64,000 nt of DNA from contig NZ_AP029023.1 of the NCBI RefSeq assembly GCF_037076555.1, positions 2,170,001-2,234,000 on the forward strand, given 5' to 3'. The notes under the pieces were generated by a model. It made no database searches, had not been told where the DNA came from, and was given only the letters and a program-made list of their open reading frames with translations. The position numbers were made by a program, and so were the translations under genes. This document shows, piece by piece, positions 1 through 8,060 of this stretch (positions are counted from its first letter, which is position 1; the number at the start of each line of letters is the position of its first letter). The DNA comes from Methylophilus sp. DW102. Its GTDB lineage: Bacteria; Pseudomonadota; Gammaproteobacteria; Burkholderiales; Methylophilaceae.

Positions 1-1671
1 TGGATGGCACCTGCCGGTCATGCCGGTGAAGATGCCGCGCTGTATGCCACCGTGAAAACCGTGGGCATGGAATTATGTCCGGCGCTCGGCATCAGCATCC
101 CGGTCGGCAAAGACTCCATGAGTATGAAAACGGTCTGGCAAGATCAAGGTGAAAACAAAGCAGTCACAGCCCCCATCTCACTGGTAATTTCTGCCTTTGC
201 CAACACGCCAGATGTGCGTAAAACCCTGACGCCGCAACTGCGCACTGATCTCGGCGACAGTCAGCTGATCCTGATCGACCTGGGCAATGGCAAAAACCGC
301 ATGGGCGGCTCGGCTTTGGCTCAAGTCTATCAACAGTTAGGCAACAGCGTGCCCGATGTCGACCAACCGGCACAAGTGAAAGCATTTTTTGCCGCGATCC
401 AGCAACTGAATCACGAAGGCAAACTACTGGCTTATCATGACCGCTCAGATGGTGGCCTGTTTGTCACACTGGCAGAAATGGCGTTTGCCGGTCATTGTGG
501 CCTCAATCTTGACCTCAGCGCCCTGGCTGGCGACAACATTGCCCTGCTGTTTAACGAAGAATTGGGGGCGGTACTGCAAGTGCGCGCCAGCGATACGGCA
601 ACCATCGTCCAGCAATTGCAACAGCAGTTGGGTGACTGTGTGCACGCCATCGGCCACGTCACTGCCGGCCAGGACATTGTCATCGCGCTTAAACAGGCAC
701 GCTACCAGGCATCACGCATCGACCTGCACCGTATGTGGTCTGAAACCACTTACCGCATGCAGAGCCTGCGTGATAACCCGGCCTGTGCCCAGCAGGAATA
801 TGACCGCATCCTGAATGCCGACGATGCCGGTTTGCATGCGCAGCTGACTTTTGACCTCAACGACAATATTGCGGCACCATATATCAACACCGGCAAACGC
901 CCCAACATGGCGATTTTGCGTGAGCAAGGTGTCAACGGGCAGACCGAAATGGCGGCTGCGTTTGACCGCGCAGGTTTTAACAGCGTCGATGTGCATATGA
1001 GCGACATCATCAGCGGCCGTGTGGCACTCAAGGATTTCGCAGGCTTGGTGGCTTGCGGTGGCTTCTCTTATGGGGACGTACTTGGTGCAGGCGAAGGCTG
1101 GGCCAAGTCCATCCTGTTCAACGCGCGGGCACGCGATGAATTTAGCGCCTTCTTTAACCGTGCAGACACCTTTGCACTGGGCGTCTGTAATGGTTGCCAG
1201 ATGATGAGTAACCTGCACAGCATTATTCCAGGCGCCGCGCACTGGCCGCACTTTGTGCGCAACAAGTCCGAACAGTTTGAAGCACGCGTTGCCCTGGTCG
1301 AGATTCTGGCCTCGCCGTCTATCTTCTTTGACGGCATGGCAGGCAGCCGCATGCCGATTGCTGTGGCACATGGCGAAGGGTTTACGGAATTTACTGATGC
1401 GGGCGCGGTCACAAGTGTGCTACAACAGCAACTGGCAACCGTGCGTTATGTGGACCATGCTGCGCAAGCGACCGAAGTTTACCCGTTTAACCCGAATGGT
1501 TCTCCTCAGGGCTTGACCGGGTTTACTACGCAAGATGGTCGTTTCAGCATCATGATGCCACATCCTGAACGTGTGTTTAGAGCGGTACAGCATTCCTGGC
1601 GGCCAGATGGCTGGCAGGAAGATGGTCCCTGGATGCGCATGTTCAGAAACGCACGTAAGTTTGTAGGTTAA
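1..1671 (+). CDS. purL: Phosphoribosylformylglycinamidine synthase, C-terminal part (5' end outside window)
   Basis: FGAM synthase converts FGAR to FGAM with ATP and glutamine in de novo purine synthesis. The reading frame is open from base 1, so the N-terminal part lies upstream; 556 residues remain. They cover the second synthetase half and the C-terminal glutaminase domain of the large single-chain type. The glutaminase shows the ACGGFSYGD segment, the nucleophile Cys in GVCNGCQMM, and the His of MPHPERVF near the C-terminus. The next gene is an unrelated exported ankyrin protein. A GC-rich hairpin without a T-run follows the stop. Identification is secure; only the start is missing. Confidence 0.96.
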   Translation, partial: WMAPAGHAGEDAALYATVKTVGMELCPALGISIPVGKDSMSMKTVWQDQGENKAVTAPISLVISAFANTPDVRKTLTPQLRTDLGDSQLILIDLGNGKNRMGGSALAQVYQQLGNSVPDVDQPAQVKAFFAAIQQLNHEGKLLAYHDRSDGGLFVTLAEMAFAGHCGLNLDLSALAGDNIALLFNEELGAVLQVRASDTATIVQQLQQQLGDCVHAIGHVTAGQDIVIALKQARYQASRIDLHRMWSETTYRMQSLRDNPACAQQEYDRILNADDAGLHAQLTFDLNDNIAAPYINTGKRPNMAILREQGVNGQTEMAAAFDRAGFNSVDVHMSDIISGRVALKDFAGLVACGGFSYGDVLGAGEGWAKSILFNARARDEFSAFFNRADTFALGVCNGCQMMSNLHSIIPGAAHWPHFVRNKSEQFEARVALVEILASPSIFFDGMAGSRMPIAVAHGEGFTEFTDAGAVTSVLQQQLATVRYVDHAAQATEVYPFNPNGSPQGLTGFTTQDGRFSIMMPHPERVFRAVQHSWRPDGWQEDGPWMRMFRNARKFVG

Positions 1672-1675
1672 GCGG

Positions 1676-1700
1676 AGTCGACCGGCCCTTACCGGCGACT
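1676..1700 (+). other. Hairpin after purL, no T-run
   Basis: AGTCG and CCGG arms (1676-1685) pair with CCGG and CGACT (1692-1700), with one bulged A and a 6-nt loop. No run of T follows, so it is not a canonical intrinsic terminator. It may protect the 3' end of the purL mRNA or assist termination. Confidence 0.4.
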
Positions 1701-1759
1701 TCACGAGGCCCAAAAAGTGGTTATTTTTAAAAAATGAAAATCAGGTGTTTGGAGAGATT

Positions 1760-2245
1760 ATGAAATCAATTAAGTTTTTACTGGCCTTGTGTTCACTGTC
1801 ATTTGCCTTGCAAGCGTTTGCATTGACCGATGATGAATATATGGAGTTTACCGAGGCGCTGACGGGTGGCAATATCAAAGTCGTGAAAAAGTTTGTCGAA
1901 GCTGACCCTTCATTGGTCAACCAGAAGTTCTTTGCCTGGGAACCCCTGCAAATGTCCGCATCCAAAGGCAAGCTGGATGTGGTGAAATACCTGGTTTCCA
2001 AAGGGGCGGATCTGAACTATGTGCATCCGGCCAGCCGCAATACCGCGTTTCATATGGCCGCATTTATTGGCGATACTGAAACCATGAAATATCTGGCCTC
2101 TGCAGGCGCAGATGTAAACAAGAAACTCAAAGGCGATGTTTCGCTGATTCGTTACTTCAGAGAAGAAAATAACCAGAAAATGGTAGATTTACTGACCCAG
2201 TTAGGCACCAAAGATGATGGCTGCCAGGAAGAAAAATGCTTCTAA
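1760..2245 (+). CDS. Exported small ankyrin-repeat protein
   Basis: 161 residues beginning with a signal peptide (MKSIKFLLALCSLSFALQAF, cleaved after about residue 21), so a periplasmic location is expected. The mature part carries about three ankyrin-like repeats (for example EPLQMSASKGKLDVVKYLVS and TAFHMAAFIGDTETMKYLAS). Ankyrin repeats bind proteins; the partner is unknown. The ATG at 1760 is chosen because GGAGAG at 1750-1755 is well placed and the signal peptide begins there; an in-frame GTG lies at 1745. The C-terminus has two Cys (DDGCQEEKCF), possibly a disulfide. A second exported ankyrin protein is at 23867. Confidence 0.8.
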   Translation: MKSIKFLLALCSLSFALQAFALTDDEYMEFTEALTGGNIKVVKKFVEADPSLVNQKFFAWEPLQMSASKGKLDVVKYLVSKGADLNYVHPASRNTAFHMAAFIGDTETMKYLASAGADVNKKLKGDVSLIRYFREENNQKMVDLLTQLGTKDDGCQEEKCF

Positions 2246-2273
2246 TCCTCGAACTGGCGAGGGGGTGTTGATA

Positions 2274-2307
2274 AAAACGGTCATGAGTTTCATGGCCGTT
2301 TTTTTGT
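2274..2307 (+). terminator. Rho-independent terminator after the ankyrin gene
   Basis: An AAAACGG-T-CATGA arm pairs with TCATG-G-CCGTTTT, followed by a run of T. It closes the 1760-2245 gene. Confidence 0.8.
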
Positions 2308-2427
2308 TTGCGGGTCAGGTGCCAGTATGGGTGATCATGGCATCCGCTGTGTAACCGCAGTCACTCACATCACCATGCCCATTCAGAATAATGTGGGCTC
2401 AAATTCATCATGTGTGACGGGGGTAGC

Positions 2428-2778
2428 ATGAAGTCATTATTCAGCAGTGTGTTTTTCATTTATCTTGCCTGCGCCGGCCTCGGCGCGCATGCGCAAGACC
2501 CGCAGGCGATCCGAACGCTGGCAGCATCTTGTGCCGCCTGCCATGGCCCGGCCGGCAACAGCCTGGGCGGCACAGCGACACTGGCTGCGCTCAATCAAGC
2601 CTATTTTATCCAGCGCATGCAGGGCTTTAAAGACGGCTCGGTCAGCGCGACGGTGATGCACCATCATGCCAAAGGACTCACAACAGAAGAGATTGCGGAC
2701 TTGGCGGCCTATTTTGCACAACAACCCAGACAGACGCCTCCCGCCTTGCCCAAGCAATCTTTTTTAGGGAGACAGTGA
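2428..2778 (+). CDS. fccA: Small periplasmic cytochrome c (FccA-like subunit)
   Basis: 116 residues with a signal peptide (about residues 1-22) and a single haem-binding motif CAACH at residues 35-39. Met77 in SATVMHHH is the likely distal ligand, so this is a class I, c553-like electron carrier. It overlaps the start of the flavoprotein gene by one base (TGATG), the arrangement of cytochrome and flavin subunits of flavocytochrome c sulfide dehydrogenase. The ATG at 2428 is preferred because it opens the signal peptide and follows a GGGGG stretch; another in-frame ATG is at 2410. The role as FccB partner is inferred from coupling. The true substrate is uncertain because the flavoprotein lacks one expected redox Cys. 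Confidence 0.8.
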   Translation: MKSLFSSVFFIYLACAGLGAHAQDPQAIRTLAASCAACHGPAGNSLGGTATLAALNQAYFIQRMQGFKDGSVSATVMHHHAKGLTTEEIADLAAYFAQQPRQTPPALPKQSFLGRQ

Positions 2779-4070
2779 TGACCGCCGCATTTGAACACCC
2801 CCCACTGACGCCCAATGGCCGCAGACAATTTGTACGTTCCATCGTCTATGGCGGTCTGGCCTTTTATGGTCTGCCTGCGTTTGCACGCGCGAGCAAACCA
2901 CCGCTTGGCCATGTCGTCGTGGTTGGTGCAGGCTTTGCAGGGCTCACGGCCGCCAAATATTTACGCGACTGGAGCATGGGCAATCTTAAAGTCACTGTGA
3001 TCGAACCGAATCCACAGTTCATTTCCTGCCCGCAAAGCAATCTGGTCTTGGGTGGCAGCCGCACACTGGACGACTTGAGTTTTAGCTATGCGTTGTCACG
3101 CAAACAGCATGGCATCGACTGGGTACAAGATACGGTCACCAGTGTTGATCTGACCAACAAACAAGTACAGCTGACGCGCGGTCATCTGCATTATGACCGC
3201 CTGGTTCTGGCCCCCGGAGTTGATTTCAATTACGCAAGCATCACCGGCATGACCACGCCAGTGACCGACATCCCCCATGCCTGGAAAGCCGGCCTGCAAA
3301 CTTTGCAATTACGGCAGCAACTGGAGCAGATGCCGGATGGCGGCGTATTTGTGATGACCATCCCGCCCGGCCCTTATCGCTGCCCGCCCGGCCCCTATGA
3401 GCGCGCTTGCCAGGTGGCGCATTACTTCAAACAACACAAACCGCGTAGCAAAGTCGTTATTCTGGATGCCAATGCAGACATCGTGTCGAAAAAAGGCTTG
3501 TTTTTGCAGAGTTTTCAGGGCGCATACAAAGACCTGATCGAATACCACAACAACAGTACCATTCTGCAGCTGGATCCGGTGAGCAAAACAGTCAAAACTG
3601 ACTTTGAATCGGTCAAGGCCGATGTCCTGAATGTCATCCCGCCGCAGCTGGCAGGCAAGGTTGCGCAAGTGGCTGGGCTGGTCAATGTGGATCAGCGCTG
3701 GTGTGAGGTGGACTTTGTCACCTATGCCTCTACGCTGCAACCGGACGTGCATATTATCGGTGACAGTATTTCTGCCGGCTTGCCCAAATCCGCCCATATG
3801 GCGACCTCACAGGCCAAGGTGTGTGCGGCAGCCATCATCGCCATGCAAAGCGGTCACGTGCCCAATCCATTGCCGGTGTTTGCCAATACCTGCTACAGCT
3901 TTGTCGATGACCAGCAGGCCATGCATGTCGCCAATGTTTATCGTTATGACTCTGTTAAGAAAAGCATGGCGTCTGCGGAGGGCGGCGGCGTTTCAGCCAA
4001 GGCCAGCGTGCAGGAAGGGGAATATGCCCAGGCCTGGGCGCAGAATATCTGGGCAGATACGCTGACATGA
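2778..4070 (+). CDS. fccB: Flavocytochrome c sulfide dehydrogenase-type flavoprotein (FccB-like)
   Basis: 430 residues. A twin-arginine signal (NGRRQFVRS, residues 13-21) indicates folded export to the periplasm. The FAD dinucleotide fold follows (VVVVGAGFAGLTAAK, about 46-60). Cys84 in FISCPQSN matches the family position for covalent FAD attachment. Cys202 in the RCPPGPYER motif matches one redox Cys of FccB. The segment that in the Allochromatium enzyme carries the second redox Cys reads IGDSISAGLPKS here, with no Cys. The protein is therefore a clear member of the FCSD flavin family, but sulfide oxidation cannot be assumed. The stop overlaps the next start (ATGATGA at 4067). Confidence 0.8.
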   Translation: MTAAFEHPPLTPNGRRQFVRSIVYGGLAFYGLPAFARASKPPLGHVVVVGAGFAGLTAAKYLRDWSMGNLKVTVIEPNPQFISCPQSNLVLGGSRTLDDLSFSYALSRKQHGIDWVQDTVTSVDLTNKQVQLTRGHLHYDRLVLAPGVDFNYASITGMTTPVTDIPHAWKAGLQTLQLRQQLEQMPDGGVFVMTIPPGPYRCPPGPYERACQVAHYFKQHKPRSKVVILDANADIVSKKGLFLQSFQGAYKDLIEYHNNSTILQLDPVSKTVKTDFESVKADVLNVIPPQLAGKVAQVAGLVNVDQRWCEVDFVTYASTLQPDVHIIGDSISAGLPKSAHMATSQAKVCAAAIIAMQSGHVPNPLPVFANTCYSFVDDQQAMHVANVYRYDSVKKSMASAEGGGVSAKASVQEGEYAQAWAQNIWADTLT

Positions 4071-5281
4071 TGACTGCCGCGCTCAGTGCTGTCAGAGAAC
4101 AGCGGTCACTGTTGGCTGGCCTGATGCTGATTAGCCTGGGCATGGCAACCGGGTTACATGACGCCACCGCGCAACCTCTGGCGACAGACGCCCTGCGCAA
4201 TCTCAAGGCGCCTGACGGGCTGCAAATTGAGCGCTTTAGTGATGTGAGCGCCTGGGGCATGCCTCGCATGCTGGCGCTGGATCCGCAAGGTCAGTTACTG
4301 GTGAGTCTGGCGGACACTGGCCGTATTCTGAGACTGGACCAAGCGGGTCATGCCGAGGTGATCGCACAAGGACTCAATAGCCCGCAAGGCCTCACCCTGC
4401 TAGGAAAAGACCTGCTGGTTGCAGAGCAAACCGGCGTGGTGAAATTGCCCTGGCAAGACAGCCATTGGGGGCCGCCACAGCCATTTATCCGCAACTTGCC
4501 CAGTGGCGGCCACCCCCTCAAAACGGTCAAGGTGTCGCCAGATGGCTATGTCTTTGTCAACGTGGGCTCCAGCTGTAATGTCTGTGTGGAAGACAACCCG
4601 CTACGCGCCACATTACTGCGCTTTGCCGCAGATGGCCGACCTGCCGGTGCGCTGGTCACGCTGGGCTGGCATGCCCAAAGCGCGGTCTGGGCGACCGGAC
4701 TGCGTAACACGCAGGGGTTCACCTGGCATCCACAAACAGGTGCGCTGTTTGCCACCAACAATGGTGCCGACAATCGCAGCAGCCAGGCTCATGGTGCCGT
4801 TGATGATGACCTGCCACCAGAGCACTTGAACCAGATTGAAGGCGGAAAATCCTATGGCTGGCCCTATTGCTGGGGCGATCCGGCACAACCAGGCAAGCTG
4901 TTTGCAGACCCAAATATGCCAGGCGCCGCAGCAGCCTGCCAACAATCGCAGGCGCCCGCCCTGCAACTCCCCGCCCACAGCACACCGATAGGCATCACTT
5001 TTTTGCAGCACAGCCGGCTTCCCGCAGAAATGCGTGAGGATGCCATTGTCGCGCTGCACGGTTCATGGAATCGCAAACAGCCCAGCGGCTACGCCTTGCT
5101 GCGTGTACAATTCAGGAACCAACAACCTGTCGCAACCGTCCCATTCATTGAGGGTTGGCTGCAAGACAATCAGGCCTGGGGCCGACCGGTAGACGTGATC
5201 GTCGGTGCCGATGGCTGGCTCTATGTGAGTGATGACCTGACCGGCTGGATTTACCGTATCCGTGAGAAAACGCTGCAATAA
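4067..5281 (+). CDS. Periplasmic PQQ-dependent sugar/sorbosone dehydrogenase-like beta-propeller
   Basis: 404 residues with an N-terminal export signal ending near residue 36. The rest resembles the GDH-B/L-sorbosone dehydrogenase propeller family: LKAPDGLQIERFS start, a repeated G-L-LVSLADTGRI blade pattern, GGKSYGWPYCWGD, HGSWNRKQPSGY, and a C-terminal SDDLTGWIYRI. In this family PQQ-dependent oxidation of aldoses or aldehydes takes place in the periplasm. A CxxC (SCNVCVED) sits in mid-chain. It overlaps fccB by four bases, so the dehydrogenase and the flavocytochrome are probably made together. An alternative ATG is at 4070. The substrate is not identifiable from sequence. Confidence 0.75.
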   Translation: MMTAALSAVREQRSLLAGLMLISLGMATGLHDATAQPLATDALRNLKAPDGLQIERFSDVSAWGMPRMLALDPQGQLLVSLADTGRILRLDQAGHAEVIAQGLNSPQGLTLLGKDLLVAEQTGVVKLPWQDSHWGPPQPFIRNLPSGGHPLKTVKVSPDGYVFVNVGSSCNVCVEDNPLRATLLRFAADGRPAGALVTLGWHAQSAVWATGLRNTQGFTWHPQTGALFATNNGADNRSSQAHGAVDDDLPPEHLNQIEGGKSYGWPYCWGDPAQPGKLFADPNMPGAAAACQQSQAPALQLPAHSTPIGITFLQHSRLPAEMREDAIVALHGSWNRKQPSGYALLRVQFRNQQPVATVPFIEGWLQDNQAWGRPVDVIVGADGWLYVSDDLTGWIYRIREKTLQ

Positions 5282-5336
5282 AAAATTTATGCCACAGACC
5301 CGTTCTGGTCTGGGTGAATTGTTTGAGGAGATTGAA

Positions 5337-5921
5337 ATGAAACGTCTTTTAACGTACTTAAGCGGCGCCCTGTGCCTGGCTTTGACGCCTGTTACCCAGG
5401 CAGGTGCCCAGCCTTCATTGGTCATTCAGGTGCCAGAGTCTTTTTACCAGCATCCGGTGCGTTTGCTCAACCCCTATTTAGTTTACTGGCACAATCGCGC
5501 TGAAATTGCAGAGTCGGTTGGCTTGAACAGCTTTCAGGCACAACATTACACCACATCCAGCTGCCAAGCCGAAGCACAAGGCCAGGCATTGGTCGTGATC
5601 GAACCGAATATGTTTTACAACCCGCAAACTGGGGTGTTTTATAGCGAGATTACGGCCAGAGTTTATAACACCCCGGCTGCGGATAGCGCGCTAGGCAAAC
5701 CACTGATGACGGTGAAAGGCGAAGGCCAGTCGCGTGGCTGGCTGACCTACAATGTAGAGAATTTTGCCCGACAGTCCTACCAGCAGGCATTTGAGCAAGT
5801 GATCCAGAAAATCCAGCAAAACCCGGCTTATGAGCCCTCTGTCGTAGCCGCGCCCGTTCAAACCTACCAAGCCTTGTGCAACAGCATTGATACGCTATCA
5901 CAACCTAAAGCCCTGTTCTAG
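5337..5921 (+). CDS. Secreted protein of unknown function in the fcc/PQQ operon
   Basis: 194 residues. The start at 5337 is set by GAGGAG eight bases upstream and by the signal peptide that begins there (MKRLLTYLSGALCLALTP, cleavage near AGAQ). No family is recognised. The mature chain has two Cys (in SSCQAEAQ and ALCNSID), which could form a disulfide, and a middle part rich in beta-type sequence (VVIEPNMFYNPQTGVFYSEI). It lies 55 bp after the PQQ-type gene and 9 bp before the second propeller gene on the same strand, so it is probably part of the same exported system. Confidence 0.7.
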   Translation: MKRLLTYLSGALCLALTPVTQAGAQPSLVIQVPESFYQHPVRLLNPYLVYWHNRAEIAESVGLNSFQAQHYTTSSCQAEAQGQALVVIEPNMFYNPQTGVFYSEITARVYNTPAADSALGKPLMTVKGEGQSRGWLTYNVENFARQSYQQAFEQVIQKIQQNPAYEPSVVAAPVQTYQALCNSIDTLSQPKALF

Positions 5922-5930
5922 AAAGAAAAT

Positions 5931-6815
5931 ATGCAATCATTCATCTCGAACACACCGTCATGGATACAATGGCTGTTGGCCAGCAGCCTAACCCTGACCA
6001 GCCTGGCCAGCCATGCGCACCCCCTGGAGCCGGTCAAAGGTCTGCTGACGCCCGAGTCCGTCGTACAAGCGGCCGATGGCAAAATTTATGTGTCAGAAAT
6101 CAATGGCTTTGGCCAGGATGGCGACGGGCAAATCCGTGTACTGGACCATGGCCAGTCCTCCGTCCTGGTGCAAGGGCTGGATGACCCCAAAGGCCTGGTG
6201 ATCATTGCCAATGACTTGTATATTGCGGACAAAACGCGGGTACTGCGCGTCGCGCTCAATCAGCCGGGCGCGGTTGCAGAAGTGTTTTTATCTGCCAACG
6301 AGTTCACCAAACCGCCACAATTCCTCAACGATCTGGCGGCAGATGCCAATGGCAATCTGTATATCAGCGATAGCGGCGACATTTTGGGCACAGGAAAAGG
6401 TGGTGCCGTTTACAAAGTGACCCCGCAACGCCAGGTGACTCTGCTGCTGGATGGCAAGATCGATGAGCGCATTTTGGCGCCAAATGGTTTGCTAGCCGAT
6501 GCCAAGGGCGAACACCTGCTGTTGGTCGACTTTACCTCTGGGGTGCTATACAGCTACGATCTGGCAGGCAAATCACTGCAAGAGATGGCACGCGGATTTG
6601 GCGGCGGCGATGGCCTGGTCAGGCAGGCCAATGGTACGATTTATGTCAGCGACTGGAAATCCGGCAAGATTTTCAAGGTGGATGCACAACATAAAGTTAC
6701 CTTGATCAAACAAGGTTACCAATCTGCAGCCGATATCGCGCTTAGCCAGGATGACCATCATCTGCTAGTGCCGGATATGAAAGCAGGCGAACTGGATATT
6801 CTGCCTTTGCGCTAA
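5931..6815 (+). CDS. Exported NHL/SMP-30-like beta-propeller protein
   Basis: 294 residues. A signal peptide ends near residue 30 (LASHAHPLE). The rest is a run of propeller blades with recurring LYISDSGD, IYVSDWKSGKIFKVD and GLLADAKG phrases, typical of NHL/SMP-30/gluconolactonase-like folds. If an aldose dehydrogenase acts upstream, a lactonase would be a sensible partner, but the catalytic metal residues of true gluconolactonases cannot be assigned by eye. It is the last gene of the 2428-6815 operon and is followed at once by a strong terminator. Confidence 0.7.
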   Translation: MQSFISNTPSWIQWLLASSLTLTSLASHAHPLEPVKGLLTPESVVQAADGKIYVSEINGFGQDGDGQIRVLDHGQSSVLVQGLDDPKGLVIIANDLYIADKTRVLRVALNQPGAVAEVFLSANEFTKPPQFLNDLAADANGNLYISDSGDILGTGKGGAVYKVTPQRQVTLLLDGKIDERILAPNGLLADAKGEHLLLVDFTSGVLYSYDLAGKSLQEMARGFGGGDGLVRQANGTIYVSDWKSGKIFKVDAQHKVTLIKQGYQSAADIALSQDDHHLLVPDMKAGELDILPLR

Positions 6816-6824
6816 TCAGCACGG

Positions 6825-6850
6825 ATGCCAGGCCGTGGCCTGGCATTTTT
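6825..6850 (+). terminator. Rho-independent terminator closing the fcc/PQQ operon
   Basis: TGCCAGGCC and GGCCTGGCA arms with a very short loop, followed by TTTTT. Confidence 0.85.
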
Positions 6851-6865
6851 GTGGCTTGTAACAGG

Positions 6866-6893
6866 CAAAAAAAACCACGCAGAGCGTGGTTAA
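6866..6893 (-). terminator. Rho-independent terminator of the small secreted protein gene
   Basis: Read on the minus strand, AACCACGC and GCGTGGTT arms flank a 4-nt loop and are followed by a long T-run. It lies downstream of the minus-strand gene ending at 6972. Confidence 0.75.
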
Positions 6894-6971
6894 AGTGAGA
6901 GGATACACACGAAACCGCTGATTGCCTAAACGACGCTGCAGGGAATTCAGCGCGCTTAGGCAACTTCACAG

Positions 6972-7166
6972 TTACTTGGTTTGCGCAGTTTTTTTGTCAA
7001 TCTCCTTTTGGGAACTGACCGCTGGCTGCGCACCAGCGTGTTTGGCGACTTTCAGATGCCTTTGCATTTCTACCTGATCATGTGGTGAGGGATTTGTCCC
7101 CGCCCACACGGGCATCGAAAGTAAATATCCTGTCATTCCTATGATCAGCAACATGCGTTTTTTCAT
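6972..7166 (-). CDS. Small secreted protein, divergent from a two-component system
   Basis: 64 residues with a signal peptide (MKKRMLLIIGMTGYLLSMPV, cleaved after WAG). The mature part is short and polar, rich in His, Lys and Gln, and ends in KKTAQTK; no family is recognised. The start is the ATG at 7166, with AAGGAG five bases upstream; a GTG two codons earlier is less well placed. It is transcribed away from the response regulator gene, and the shared 200-bp region contains four phased CTTAC/CTTGC boxes, so it is a likely target of that regulator. It has its own terminator. Confidence 0.65.
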   Translation of the reverse strand: MKKRMLLIIGMTGYLLSMPVWAGTNPSPHDQVEMQRHLKVAKHAGAQPAVSSQKEIDKKTAQTK

Positions 7167-7265
7167 GATCACTCCTTATCAGGTTCCAACCCGTTGATCC
7201 TTAGTGTTTCTTGGTCAGCGTCTTTACTTCTGCGCTGTCAACGATTCACACGATACGCCTCGGGC

Positions 7266-7303
7266 CTTACAGCTAACTTACGCGCGCCTTGCACCAAGCT
7301 TAC
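7266..7303 (+). promoter_or_regulatory. Four direct repeats CTTAC/CTTGC at exact 11-bp spacing (OmpR-family operator candidate)
   Basis: CTTAC at 7266, CTTAC at 7277, CTTGC at 7288 and CTTAC at 7299 lie on the same face of the helix. OmpR/PmrA/QseB-type regulators bind tandem half-sites about 11 bp apart. The array lies 63-100 bp upstream of the response regulator start and 100-137 bp upstream of the divergent small secreted protein gene. Binding is inferred from spacing. Confidence 0.6.
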
Positions 7304-7365
7304 AACCCGTCAATCCGGCTTGCATTGAGGTAAACTGAGCGTATTCAAACCAGCAGGTGAAAGCG

Positions 7366-8046
7366 ATGCGTCTATTAATAGTGGAAGATGATTTGGTGAT
7401 TGCAAACGGTCTGGTACGTGCATTGACGCAAGCGGAATATGCCGTTGACCACGTGACAGACGGCAAGCAAGCCTTACGGGCAATTAATGATGATGTGTAT
7501 GATTTGGTAATTCTGGATTTAGGCTTGCCCACCATGGACGGGATGACGATATTGTCGCACCTGCGCCAGCAAGCCAACCCGATTGCCGTTCTCATTTTAA
7601 CCGCGCGAGAAGATGTCGCGACACGCGTACAAGCGCTCGATATCGGCGCCGATGATTTTCTCACCAAGCCGTTCCACCTTGAAGAACTCGAAGCGCGGGT
7701 GCGTGCCCTGATCCGTCGTAGCAAGTTGGGTAATAACCTGCCACTGCAATGCGGCAACCTGAAACTGGATGTCGCCAACAAACTGGCGACCATCAATGAC
7801 CAACCAGTCACCCTGTCTGCACGCGAACTGCATTTGCTAGAAACGTTGATGATGCGCATGGGTAAGATCATTGCCAAAGAGCAGATCATGGAATCGTTAT
7901 GCAACTGGGATGAGACACTGGGCGATAATGCCATTGAAGTGTATATCCATCGCCTGCGCAAAAAAATTGAGCCCAGTGGCGCCAATATCCGCACAGTGCG
8001 TGGCTTGGGCTATATGTTGGAAGCCGAACAACATGCGCAGTCCTAA
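7366..8046 (+). CDS. OmpR/QseB-family response regulator
   Basis: 226 residues. The receiver domain (1-115) has the acidic pocket (VEDD, 6-9), the phospho-acceptor Asp51 in LVILDLGLP and Lys101 in LTKPF. The C-terminal winged helix (about 125-222) ends with the AIEVYIHRLRKKIEPSG and IRTVRGLGYML signatures. It resembles QseB/PmrA/TctD-type regulators that act with a membrane kinase, here encoded 14 bp downstream. The ATG at 7366 is favoured because the receiver begins at MRLLIVEDD and AGGTGAAAG precedes it. Likely autoregulated through the phased boxes at 7266-7303. The signal is unknown. Confidence 0.93.
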   Translation: MRLLIVEDDLVIANGLVRALTQAEYAVDHVTDGKQALRAINDDVYDLVILDLGLPTMDGMTILSHLRQQANPIAVLILTAREDVATRVQALDIGADDFLTKPFHLEELEARVRALIRRSKLGNNLPLQCGNLKLDVANKLATINDQPVTLSARELHLLETLMMRMGKIIAKEQIMESLCNWDETLGDNAIEVYIHRLRKKIEPSGANIRTVRGLGYMLEAEQHAQS

Positions 8047-8060
8047 AGGGTGAGCAGACC

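Noticed and set aside
712..1371. 219-codon open frame on the minus strand inside purL
   Set aside because: It lies antisense to well-conserved PurL coding sequence, has no family signal and no ribosome site.
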